Assembly (NCBI GenBank): GCA_937925595.1
Contig: CALALQ010000162.1
Span: 1-8,137 of the forward strand
DNA from: an uncultured Demequina sp.
GTDB taxonomy: Bacteria > Actinomycetota > Actinomycetes > Actinomycetales > Demequinaceae
Length of the DNA: 8,137 nt
Direction: 5' to 3'
Position numbers and translations under genes: made by a program. Numbering within the stretch: position 1 is the first letter of the stretch; each line of letters starts with the position of its first letter. Of this stretch, positions 1 through 6,451 are shown piece by piece. Below the pieces are notes generated by a model. It was not told the origin of the DNA, did no database searches, and saw only the letters and a list, made by a program, of their open reading frames with translations.

Positions 1-2
1 TG

Positions 3-1175
3 CGCACGACCGCAGAGTCCGAGGTCGCGTCGCTGCGAGCCGACAGCGCGGAGGCAGCCGCGGCCGCCGAGGAGGAGATCGCGGAGATGCGCGCCTCCGC
101 CGCCGCCCAGGTGGACCAGGAGCGTGCCGCACACGACGCCGCCCTCAAGCAGGAGCGACTTGCCCAGGAGAGCGCGCTCGCCAAGGCGAAGGCGGAGCAC
201 GAAGCCGCCATGGCGTCGGCCCGCGAGGCCCTCGAGGCGCAGCTCACGCGAGAGCGCGCCGAGCACGACGAGCTCATCAAGTCCCAGCGCGAGGCCGCCG
301 CCGAGGCGCTCAAGCAGGCAAAGCGCGACGCCCAGGAGCTGCGCGCCGCCGTTGAGGCGGAGGTCGCGGAGCTGCGCGAGAGCGCGACCCGCGAGACCGC
401 AGAGCTGCGCGCGAGCGCAGAGGCAGACACCTCCACGCTTCGCTCGGAGACCGAGGCGCTCGTCGCCGAGCTCAAGGCGAAGGCCACGCAGGAGCTCGAC
501 ACCGCGACGTCGACCGCAGCGACACTGCGATCCGACGCAGAGTCCGAGGCGAACCGCGTCCTCGAGTCCGCTAAGGCCGAGGCGGAGGCTCACCTCAAGG
601 AGATCCGCGAACTCGCCGCGAGCGAGAAGTCCGCTGCCGCTGCCGAGGCCGCAGCGGTGCGCGACGAGGCCCGCCGTGCGCGCGAAGACCTCCAGATGGA
701 GATCGCCAAGAAGAGGGAGGACGCCGAGCGAGAGCTCAGCCGTCGCCACGAAGAGGTCAAGGCCGAGATGCAGGCGCTCGTGGCCGACGCGCAGGCCCGT
801 GCCGAGGAGGCAGAGGAGCGCCTCGCCGCGACCCTCGAACGCGCCGAGGTGGTGCGCCGCGAGGCCGAGGTTCACTCCCAGACCCTGCTGTCAAACGCCC
901 GCAACAACGCCGACGAGATCGTGTCCGAGGCTCGCGAGCACGCAGAGAACATCATCTCCGAGGCGGTCTCCGACGCCGAGCGCGAGCGCACCGCCGCCCA
1001 GCGCGAGGTTGAGGAGCTCAACCGCCAGCGCGAGGCGATCACGGGCTACCTCGACGACCTGCGCAACCTGCTCTCCAACGACCCCATCGGGAACCTCGCG
1101 GCGGCCTCGAAGCTCAAGGCGCCGGAAGCTCCCGCACCGGCTGACGGAGGCGAGCAGCCCGCGGAGCAGCAGTGA
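3..1175 (+). CDS. Coiled-coil protein, DivIVA/Scy-like (5' end outside window)
   Basis: The frame is open from base 3, so the ATG at 87 is internal and the N-terminus lies outside the window; 390 residues plus a TGA are visible. The protein is almost entirely Ala, Glu, Arg, Lys, Asp and Ser in heptad-like runs, with no membrane segment or cysteine, as expected of a long alpha-helical coiled coil. The last quarter (repeats such as NARNNADEIVSEAREHAENI, then REAITGYLDDLRNLL) resembles the C-terminal helix of actinobacterial DivIVA/Scy/FilP cytoskeletal proteins, which scaffold the cell pole and wall synthesis. The tail after that is Pro/Ala/Glu-rich and probably disordered. Function is inferred from composition and this helix only; the N-terminal DivIVA-type motif that would settle it is not in the window. 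Other coiled-coil families (SMC-like, automatically named 'cellulose-binding protein') remain possible. It is translationally coupled to the next gene. Confidence 0.75.
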   Translation, partial: RTTAESEVASLRADSAEAAAAAEEEIAEMRASAAAQVDQERAAHDAALKQERLAQESALAKAKAEHEAAMASAREALEAQLTRERAEHDELIKSQREAAAEALKQAKRDAQELRAAVEAEVAELRESATRETAELRASAEADTSTLRSETEALVAELKAKATQELDTATSTAATLRSDAESEANRVLESAKAEAEAHLKEIRELAASEKSAAAAEAAAVRDEARRAREDLQMEIAKKREDAERELSRRHEEVKAEMQALVADAQARAEEAEERLAATLERAEVVRREAEVHSQTLLSNARNNADEIVSEAREHAENIISEAVSDAERERTAAQREVEELNRQREAITGYLDDLRNLLSNDPIGNLAAASKLKAPEAPAPADGGEQPAEQQ

Positions 1176-1582
1176 CCGACGACAATCCGCACCTTCGCAA
1201 GGCGCAGGCCATGGCGAGGGCGCGGGCGGCGGAATCGCAGCAGGCGGCCGTGCTCGTCAAGAAGTTCGCCGAGGACGCCCTCGCCGCTGGCATCAAGCCC
1301 GAGCCGCTCACCGCGCGCGCGTACAACGGCTCCACTCGCTACCGCACTCAGGTGACGGGGTGGTACCTCAAGCGCGATCGGTCGATCGGCGTGGGAACGG
1401 ATGGCATCTTCTACGTGCTGTCGACAGCCGGCGGCATCCGCGAGCGCTTCACGGGAGTGACGCTCCCCCCTGGCGAGCCGATGCTCGAGATCGGTCGCGG
1501 GGCCCGCGACGGGGAGTCCATGCCGCTTTCCGAGGCGCTCGCCAACCGCTTGGCCGCGGGCAACGACTGGCGTCCCGCTTAG
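1172..1582 (+). CDS. Conserved actinobacterial hypothetical protein, 136 aa
   Basis: The GTG start overlaps the stop of the coiled-coil gene (GTGA), with GGAG about 6 nt upstream, so the two are translationally coupled. The first ~45 residues are a charged Ala-rich helix (LRKAQAMARARAAESQQAA). A compact part follows, with NGSTRYRTQVTGWYLKRDRS at about 52-71, then a beta-rich stretch with TDGIFYVL and an RGARDGESMPLSEAL segment near the C-terminus. There is no signal peptide, membrane segment or recognisable catalytic motif, so it is probably cytoplasmic. I recognise the general pattern (GWYL+RDRS, FYVL, GRGARDGES) as one conserved in actinobacterial hypothetical proteins but know no function for it. 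Coupling to a cytoskeletal-type gene may mean a related role, which is inference. Its TAG stop overlaps the stop of the convergent ribonuclease gene. Confidence 0.8.
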   Translation: MTDDNPHLRKAQAMARARAAESQQAAVLVKKFAEDALAAGIKPEPLTARAYNGSTRYRTQVTGWYLKRDRSIGVGTDGIFYVLSTAGGIRERFTGVTLPPGEPMLEIGRGARDGESMPLSEALANRLAAGNDWRPA

Positions 1583-3003
1583 GCGACCTCGAAGACGGGG
1601 CCCTTCGCTGCGTCGGCCTCAATGAGCCGCACCGTCTGGTGCTTACCAGGGATGACATCGCCCTTGCAGCGTGCCACGACGGCCGGGTCGGTGAGCTGGA
1701 TGGTGCGGTCGTCGAGACCCACCGCTTCGAACTCCTCCCCAAGATGAGGGGCGAGCACCGCAGCCTCGATCGCGTCGATGCAGGCCCTGTCGACGGCCGA
1801 CGCTCTGCGCACCCCAGCCGTCATGGCGTCACCGATGTGGGGCAGCGCGTCGAGCACCCACTGGGGCACGTCCCGCCCCGCGCTGTGGGCAAGACAGACC
1901 TCCGTCGCGTAGCGGTCGACGAGGCGGCGCAGCGGTGCGGTCACGTGAGCGTAGGGCGCCGCGAGCGCGCCGTGCGTGACGAGCTCGGGAACGGGAATCG
2001 TGGGGACGGCGAAGGCCTCCCACCGAGCGCCGCGGAACAGTCGCGTTGCCTGAGTGAGGAAGGCGGCGGCCTGCGGGCTCGAGACGTCGAGTGAGTCGAG
2101 CACGTCCGCGTACGATGCGGCCGCCGGCCAGTCGACGCCGAGCGCGAGCGCCTGGGTGCGCAGCCTGTCGAGCGACTCCTGCTCCGCAGGGGGCATGGTG
2201 CGCAGCACGCCGATCCCGGCCTCGAGCATCATGCGGGCGGCGGCCTCGCCGGCGAGCAGCGAGAACTGGGCGTTGTCATCTTCAACGCCCACGGCCGCAC
2301 GGAACTCGAGGCCGAGCCCTCCGTTGGCGCCGACCACTTCTTGGCTCGGCTTGGGAAGCGTCACTCCCCCGCGCTCGCGCAGATGCGCGCGCCGCGTTGA
2401 GCCGAATCGTGCCATCGCTTCTACCAGCGGCTTCGCTTCGCGAGGCGGAGTGTGCTGCAGCTCGTCATAGGCGTACTGATGACGAGAGCGCACCCAAGCG
2501 CGCTCGACTGTGGCATGGCGGAGCTCTCCTCGCATGTCGACGGTGAGCGTCCACAGTGCGGCCTTGGTGCGCTGGCCAGGAAGCAGCGAGGCGAAGCCCT
2601 CCGAGAGTTCTTCCGGGTGCAGCCCGATGCGCTTGTCTGGGCAGTAGACAGTCTCCGCGCGAGTCCAGGCGTCACGGTCAATAGGCCCGCCCGGAGTGAC
2701 ATGGGCGGCCACGTCAGCGATCGCGTAGTAGACCACCCAGCCCCGTCCGGCGTCCTCGATCGCGAGGGCCTGGTCAAGGTCCTTGGAGCCTGCTGGGTCG
2801 ATCGTGACGAGCTCGAGGTCGGTGCGGTCCACGCGATCACCGGGGACGTGCGGGAGTTCGTCCTCGATGGCGGCGGCCGCGAGCGCCTCGTCAATCGCCT
2901 CCGGCGGCCTGGTCTCGCTGATGTCGTTCTGTGCCCGGATGGCGTCGAATACCGGGGTCAGCCCGCCGAGGGGCGCGTGAGCGATGAGCCGAGTGACGGG
3001 CAC
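1579..3003 (-). CDS. RNB-domain ribonuclease (RNase II/R superfamily), short actinobacterial form
   Basis: This 474-aa cytoplasmic protein is a predicted 3'-to-5' exoribonuclease that degrades RNA processively with metal ions. The RNB catalytic block starts near residue 66: TIDPAGSKDLDQALAI carries D69, D75 and D77, matching the first three metal-binding acids of RNase II/R, while the fourth (normally Asp) is Q78. YYAIADVAAHV follows, and further on CPDKRIGLHPEELSEGFASL (about 121-140) is the conserved RNB core. YAHVTAPLRRLVDRY (about 351-365) matches the family's Y-x-H-x-TSPIRRY signature. At 474 residues it is well below the ~640-800 of E. coli RNase II/R: full cold-shock domains are absent at the N-terminus, and only a short beta-rich, possibly S1-like tail follows the RNB domain. 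The GTG start has AAGGA 6 nt upstream, overlapping the stop of the preceding hydrolase gene 9 nt away. It is the last gene of a four-gene operon. Confidence 0.93.
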   Translation of the reverse strand: MPVTRLIAHAPLGGLTPVFDAIRAQNDISETRPPEAIDEALAAAAIEDELPHVPGDRVDRTDLELVTIDPAGSKDLDQALAIEDAGRGWVVYYAIADVAAHVTPGGPIDRDAWTRAETVYCPDKRIGLHPEELSEGFASLLPGQRTKAALWTLTVDMRGELRHATVERAWVRSRHQYAYDELQHTPPREAKPLVEAMARFGSTRRAHLRERGGVTLPKPSQEVVGANGGLGLEFRAAVGVEDDNAQFSLLAGEAAARMMLEAGIGVLRTMPPAEQESLDRLRTQALALGVDWPAAASYADVLDSLDVSSPQAAAFLTQATRLFRGARWEAFAVPTIPVPELVTHGALAAPYAHVTAPLRRLVDRYATEVCLAHSAGRDVPQWVLDALPHIGDAMTAGVRRASAVDRACIDAIEAAVLAPHLGEEFEAVGLDDRTIQLTDPAVVARCKGDVIPGKHQTVRLIEADAAKGPVFEVA

Positions 3004-3012
3004 CGCGAATCC

Positions 3013-3762
3013 TTAGAACAGCGGCGCGAGAGCTCGCGCCACGTCTGCGGGCGCCTCGACGGCCGCGAGGTGTCCCACGCCCTCGAGCACGACGGGCTCG
3101 ACGCCAAGCGCCCGCGCCATCGCGAGCGCCTCCTCTTGGCGCACGATCGTGTCCTTGTCCCCCACGATCACCCCGGCGGGAGCATCGAGCCCACGCAGCA
3201 CTTCGGTGCGATCGGGGCGCTCTGCCATCGCGAGCTGCCCCCACGCGATCCCCTCGCCGCTGTGCTTGGCGATGTTGTCCGCGACCCACGACACGAGCTC
3301 TTCCCGGCGATCCCCCTGGGTGCCGATCATGCCCTCTGCCGCACCGCGAGGGTCGGGGTGCTTGCCGGACTTAGCCACAGCGTCGGCCATGGCGAGGCGA
3401 TTGGCGCGCGCCTCTGGGGTGTCCGCGGCCGCCTTGGTGCAGATCAAGCCCAGTCCTGCTACGGCAGTGGGCTCTCGCTCCGCGACCGCCATGGCGATGT
3501 ACCCGCCCATCGAGCAGCCCACCCACACGGCGGACTCGTGACCGGTGGCCTCGCGCATGGCGAGCACCGCGGCGTCGGCGATGAGCTCGAGCGAGGGATC
3601 CTCGTCCGTCATGGGCATCTCGCCGATGCCAGGGATGTCGAAGGCGATGATGTCTCCCGTGGCGACATCTGCGAGCGCGGCGATGAGTCCCTCCCACTGG
3701 CTGCGATCCAGTGGGAACGCGTTGAGGAGGACGAGCGGCGGGCCGTCAGGAAGTCTGCTCAC
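3013..3762 (-). CDS. Alpha/beta-fold hydrolase
   Basis: A 249-aa serine hydrolase of the alpha/beta fold. Numbering from the GTG at 3762, the nucleophile elbow is GCSMGG with S84; VGDKD supplies the acid (D204, or D202), and VGHLAAVEAP the histidine (H231). The N-terminal GPPLVLLNAFPLDRSQW is the oxyanion-hole strand, with NA in place of the usual HG. No signal peptide is visible, so it is cytoplasmic. It resembles the MhpC/BioH-type esterase group, but the substrate cannot be told from sequence. I chose GTG 3762 because it lies 4 nt behind the preceding gene's stop and gives the usual family N-terminus; the Shine-Dalgarno sequence there is weak (AGAGA). An ATG at 3792 would add 10 residues and overlap the preceding gene by 26 nt, without a better ribosome site. 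Third gene of the operon, 9 nt before the ribonuclease. Confidence 0.88.
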   Translation of the reverse strand: MSRLPDGPPLVLLNAFPLDRSQWEGLIAALADVATGDIIAFDIPGIGEMPMTDEDPSLELIADAAVLAMREATGHESAVWVGCSMGGYIAMAVAEREPTAVAGLGLICTKAAADTPEARANRLAMADAVAKSGKHPDPRGAAEGMIGTQGDRREELVSWVADNIAKHSGEGIAWGQLAMAERPDRTEVLRGLDAPAGVIVGDKDTIVRQEEALAMARALGVEPVVLEGVGHLAAVEAPADVARALAPLF

Positions 3763-3766
3763 GTCT

Positions 3767-4504
3767 CTATTCGACCACGTCTGCTGGCACATGGTGCGGC
3801 AGCGGCGCGGCGGCGGGGTTCACCACCGCCACGATCTCGTCGAGCACCCTGCGCACATACGGCTCCCCCACCCACAGGTGCTTCGCACCCATGACCGGCA
3901 CAAGCCGCGCCTGGGTGAGGGGCGTGAATGCCTCAGCCGCAGCGTCGGGCCGGAGGTAGTCATCGAATTCCGGGACCAGGACGGTGACGGGCTTTCCCGA
4001 GGCCGCCCAGCGCTCTAGGTCGCTGGGCTGGGCGCGGTGAAGCGGCGGCGAGAGCAGGATCGCGCCCTCGACATCGAGGTCGGCGCCGTGCATGAGCGCG
4101 AGTTCCGTGCCGAAGCTCCAGCCCACGAGCCAGCGGTTCGGCAGGCCGTGGGTGACCGCGAAGTCGACGGCGGCGCGAACGTCGGCTCCCTCGGGGCCGC
4201 CTTCGCTGAACGCTCCCTCGCTCGTGCCGCGCGGCGAGTGCGTGCCGCGAGTGTTGAAGCGCAGCACGGCGGTGTTCGCGAGGTACGGCAGCCGCCAGGC
4301 GGCCTTGCGAAACACGTGCGAGTCCATGAAGCCGCCATGGGTTGGCAGCGGGTGGAGGGTGATGAGGGTCGCCGCGATCTCTCCCCACGCTGGGGTCGCG
4401 AGCTCACCCACCAGCTTGAGGCCGTCTTCGGTCCTCAGTTCGATGTCCTCGCGGTGGGCGGGAAGGACGGTCATCGAGCGCAGCTCGACATCGTGTTCAG
4501 CCAC
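3767..4504 (-). CDS. Alpha/beta hydrolase, COG2945-like
   Basis: A 245-aa predicted cytoplasmic serine hydrolase. Counting from the GTG at 4504, the oxyanion strand is LITLHPLPTHGG, followed by AVLRFNTRGTHSPRGTSEG, a pattern typical of COG2945 'alpha/beta superfamily hydrolases' (HPHP..GG and RFN-RG). The nucleophile elbow is GWSFGTELAL (S130), the acid is in VPEFDDYLRP (D181 or D182), and the histidine is in GAKHLWVGEP (H209). The fold and triad are complete; the substrate is unknown. GTG 4504 is preferred because GGGAG lies about 7 nt upstream and the start then overlaps the preceding gene's stop by 8 nt; a TTG at 4516 and an ATG at 4474 are alternatives with poorer ribosome sites. It sits immediately before a second, unrelated-looking alpha/beta hydrolase with a 4-nt gap, so both are probably made from one transcript. 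Confidence 0.87.
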   Translation of the reverse strand: MAEHDVELRSMTVLPAHREDIELRTEDGLKLVGELATPAWGEIAATLITLHPLPTHGGFMDSHVFRKAAWRLPYLANTAVLRFNTRGTHSPRGTSEGAFSEGGPEGADVRAAVDFAVTHGLPNRWLVGWSFGTELALMHGADLDVEGAILLSPPLHRAQPSDLERWAASGKPVTVLVPEFDDYLRPDAAAEAFTPLTQARLVPVMGAKHLWVGEPYVRRVLDEIVAVVNPAAAPLPHHVPADVVE

Positions 4505-4805
4505 GTGTTCTCCCAAAGGTGCGCCAACAGTTGGTGTGCCAGTGGCGTCGGGCCGCCTTAGCGTCGTCCTCGCCGAACATGGTCTCTACCGGCCACGCGA
4601 CCAGGTGAGCCGTGTCGCCGGCGATCTCCTGCTGGCAGCCGGGGCAGATGTAGGTCTTGTCATTGGGGCGCGGGGTGACCACGTAATGCGGCTCTCCGCG
4701 GGGGCCGGTCTCGACGCGCGGGCCGCCGCCAAGGGCACGCTCGGGATCGAACTCCTCATGCGGCTTGCCGTACGGGCGCTTACTCGAGCGGCGACCTGAA
4801 GGCAT
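4497..4805 (-). CDS. Small zinc-ribbon-like protein, actinobacterial
   Basis: A 102-aa protein starting at ATG 4805 (MPSGRRSSKRPYGKP). The basic N-terminus is followed by a Gly/Pro-rich linker, then YICPGCQQEI with C54 and C57, H67 in TAHLVAWP, and RRHWHTNCW with H90 and C93. The Cys-x2-Cys plus His-x2-Cys pairs would bind one zinc ion, so a nucleic-acid-binding or structural zinc ribbon is likely. Proteins of this type in Actinobacteria are often named 'ATP/GTP-binding protein', but no Walker motif is present and I do not support that name. It is the first gene of the operon, overlapping the next gene by 8 nt. No clear Shine-Dalgarno precedes the ATG; TAGACT ends 7 nt upstream, which would fit a leaderless transcript. 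A TTG at 4829 would only add eight residues and is not preferred. Confidence 0.8.
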   Translation of the reverse strand: MPSGRRSSKRPYGKPHEEFDPERALGGGPRVETGPRGEPHYVVTPRPNDKTYICPGCQQEIAGDTAHLVAWPVETMFGEDDAKAARRHWHTNCWRTFGRTRG

Positions 4806-4812
4806 GACCCCA

Positions 4813-4818
4813 AGTCTA
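4813..4818 (-). promoter_or_regulatory. Candidate -10 element for a leaderless operon transcript
   Basis: On the minus strand TAGACT (TAnnnT type) ends 7 nt before the ATG at 4805, the spacing expected when transcription starts at the start codon. No TTGACA-like -35 is seen at 16-18 nt; that position falls in the outer arm of the 105-nt palindrome. The element is short and could occur by chance. Confidence 0.35.
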
Positions 4819-4832
4819 AGTCGCGCCAACAG

Positions 4833-4937
4833 GAACGCTCCGCACGGACGGTGTGACTGAAGTGAACAGTGGGACTTGATCCGGGCAACTCCGGATCACT
4901 CAGTTCACTTGCGTCACACCGTCCGTGCGGAGCGTTC
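4833..4937. repeat. 105-nt near-perfect palindrome (cruciform/long hairpin)
   Basis: The outer arms 4833-4857 and 4913-4937 are perfect 25-bp inverted repeats (starting GAACGCTCCGCACGGACGG). After a 2-nt mismatch on each side, 4860-4867 (AAGTGAAC) pairs with 4903-4910. An asymmetric internal loop follows, then 4878-4884 (GATCCGG) pairs with 4891-4897 around the 6-nt loop GCAACT. In total 40 bp pair. It lies between the glucosidase hairpin and the start of the zinc-ribbon gene, all on the minus strand. It is far longer than an ordinary intrinsic terminator and has no T-run at either end, so it may be a dispersed palindromic element, a cruciform-forming site, or a bidirectional processing/termination structure. 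Confidence 0.9.
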
Positions 4938-4939
4938 TG

Positions 4940-4965
4940 CCGGGCCGCCTCAGTGGACGGCCCGG
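4940..4965 (-). terminator. GC-rich hairpin behind the glucosidase gene
   Basis: On the minus strand an 8-bp perfect stem (CCGGGCCG pairing with CGGCCCGG, loop of 10 nt) begins 4 nt after the TGA of the glucosidase gene. Position and stability fit a transcription terminator. No T-run follows, as is often true in high-GC Actinobacteria, so termination is likely but not shown. The larger palindrome starts only 2 nt further on. Confidence 0.5.
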
Positions 4966-4969
4966 TGGG

Positions 4970-6409
4970 TCAGTAGCTGCGCGGCGGGGTCTGCACCAAG
5001 GACTCGATGGCGTCGAGAGGCGTCACCTCGCGGTTGCGGATGGTCTCCGCGTACCAATACGCCGAGTCCTTCCACGTGCGCACCTGGGTGTCGTAGTCCA
5101 CGCGGATCATGCCGAAGCGCTTGGAGTAGCCGTAACCCCACTCGAAGTTGTCCATGAGGCTCCACGCCATGTAGCCGCGGATGTCGGCGCCCTCCTCACG
5201 CGCACGCAGGAGCGCATTGAGGTGGTCGTGATAGTACGTGTAGCGGTCGATGTCACGGATGCGGCCGTCCTCGTCCACCTCATCGGGCCACGAGGCGCCG
5301 TTCTCGGTGACGATGAGCGGCACGTCGAACTCCGCGGCGATGCGCAGCAGGTGCGCGTGGAAGCCGGACGGGTCCACGTTCCAGCCCATCGTGGTGCGGC
5401 GGCCGACGAGAGGCATGAACTCGACGTCATCCGCGCCGGGCCAACAGCTGAATCGCGTGGCCTTGTGGCCGTCCTCGCCGGTGTCGATTCGCGGCCCCTC
5501 GCGGTGGCGCACCGAGTGGCTCGAGTAGTAGTTCACGCCGATGAGGTCGACGGTGCCCTTGATCGCGTCGAGGTCACCGGGCTGGACGAAGGACCAGTCG
5601 GTGATGTCCTTCGTCGAGTCGATCGTGATCTGCGGGTACTCGCCCTTGGTGAGCGGCTCGATGAACACGCGATTCGCGAGCGCGTCGATCTTCTGTGCCG
5701 CGTGGACGTCCGCAGAGTTCGCGATGTTCCACGCACGCGGAAGGTGAGAATTCAGCACGATGCTCACCACAGCGTCGGGCGCAACCTCCTTGATGGCGCG
5801 GTAGGCGAGGCCGTGCGCGAGGTTCAGGTGGTGCGTCGCGGCGAGCGAGTCGGCGTGGTTGGAGCGGCCGGGCGCGTGAGCGCCGGAGCCGTAGCCAAGG
5901 AAGGACGTGCACCACGGCTCGTTGAAGGTGGTCCAGTAGGTGATGCGGTCCTTGAACTCGTCGACGACGATGCGCGCGTAGTCGACGAATGCCTCCGCCG
6001 TCTCGCGGACCGGCCAGCCGCCCTTGTCCTCAAGCGCCTGCGGCAGATCCCAGTGGTACAGCGTGGCGATGGGCTCGATGCCGTGCTTCTCAAGCTCGTC
6101 GAGCAGGCGGTGGTAGAACGCGAAGCCCTCGGGGTTCACCTCACCGGTGCCGGTGGGAATGATGCGCGGCCACGCGAAGGAGAAGCGATAGGCGGTGAGG
6201 CCGAGCTCGGCCATCGCTGCGACGTCATCGACGTAGCGGTGGTAGTGATCGCAGGCGACGTCGCCGTTATCGTTGCTCCAGATCTTGCCTTCGGTGTGGG
6301 AGAAGGTGTCCCAGATGGATGGGCCGCGGCCGCCCTCATTGGCGGCGCCCTCGATCTGGTACGACGCCGTGGCGGCGCCGAAGAGGAAGTCTGCGGGGAA
6401 CTGAGTCAT
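4970..6409 (-). CDS. Family 1 glycoside hydrolase (beta-glucosidase)
   Basis: A 479-aa, full-length GH1 retaining beta-glycosidase that releases terminal beta-linked glucose (or a related sugar) from cellobiose-type oligosaccharides or aryl glucosides. The N-terminal signature FLFGAATASYQIEGA (about 8-22, with Q18 at the sugar site) is intact. H119 of LYHWDLPQ, the acid/base E164 in TFNEPW, the nucleophile E369 in VTENGAS, and the SLMDNFEWGYGYSKRFG segment (E423, W424) that completes the -1 subsite are all present. No signal peptide is visible, so it acts in the cytoplasm on imported sugar. The ATG at 6409 has AGGA 8 nt upstream. It follows the membrane protein gene by 42 nt, and a LacI-like operator candidate lies in that gap, suggesting sugar-responsive control. 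No transporter or regulator gene is adjacent. Exact sugar and linkage preference cannot be read from sequence; beta-galactosidase or fucosidase side activity is common in the family. Confidence 0.97.
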   Translation of the reverse strand: MTQFPADFLFGAATASYQIEGAANEGGRGPSIWDTFSHTEGKIWSNDNGDVACDHYHRYVDDVAAMAELGLTAYRFSFAWPRIIPTGTGEVNPEGFAFYHRLLDELEKHGIEPIATLYHWDLPQALEDKGGWPVRETAEAFVDYARIVVDEFKDRITYWTTFNEPWCTSFLGYGSGAHAPGRSNHADSLAATHHLNLAHGLAYRAIKEVAPDAVVSIVLNSHLPRAWNIANSADVHAAQKIDALANRVFIEPLTKGEYPQITIDSTKDITDWSFVQPGDLDAIKGTVDLIGVNYYSSHSVRHREGPRIDTGEDGHKATRFSCWPGADDVEFMPLVGRRTTMGWNVDPSGFHAHLLRIAAEFDVPLIVTENGASWPDEVDEDGRIRDIDRYTYYHDHLNALLRAREEGADIRGYMAWSLMDNFEWGYGYSKRFGMIRVDYDTQVRTWKDSAYWYAETIRNREVTPLDAIESLVQTPPRSY

Positions 6410-6431
6410 GGCGACGATCCTACCGGGCGGT

Positions 6432-6443
6432 CGGAACGTTTCG
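6432..6443. promoter_or_regulatory. Candidate LacI-family operator upstream of the glucosidase gene
   Basis: CGGAACGTTTCG is a 12-nt imperfect palindrome (10 of 12 positions symmetric) around a central AACGTT, similar to the CG-centred sites of LacI/GalR regulators. It lies 22-34 nt upstream of the glucosidase ATG, in the gap behind the membrane protein gene. LacI-type control of actinobacterial beta-glucosidases is well known, but the regulator is not in this window and one short match is weak evidence. Confidence 0.4.
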
Positions 6444-6451
6444 CTCCCCCC

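Noticed and set aside
124..2094. 656-residue open frame on the plus strand
   Set aside because: It is a frame shadow of the coiled-coil gene and of the opposite-strand ribonuclease. The translation is Arg/Pro/Ser-rich low-complexity sequence without any motif.
3763..3792. ATG 3792 as start of the second alpha/beta hydrolase
   Set aside because: It would overlap the preceding gene by 26 nt, has no ribosome site, and adds ten residues atypical of the family; GTG 3762 is favoured, though not certain.
2452..3894. 480-residue open frame antisense to the ribonuclease and hydrolase genes
   Set aside because: Shadow frame: no recognisable domain, it crosses gene boundaries, and the opposite strand carries intact motifs for two known families.
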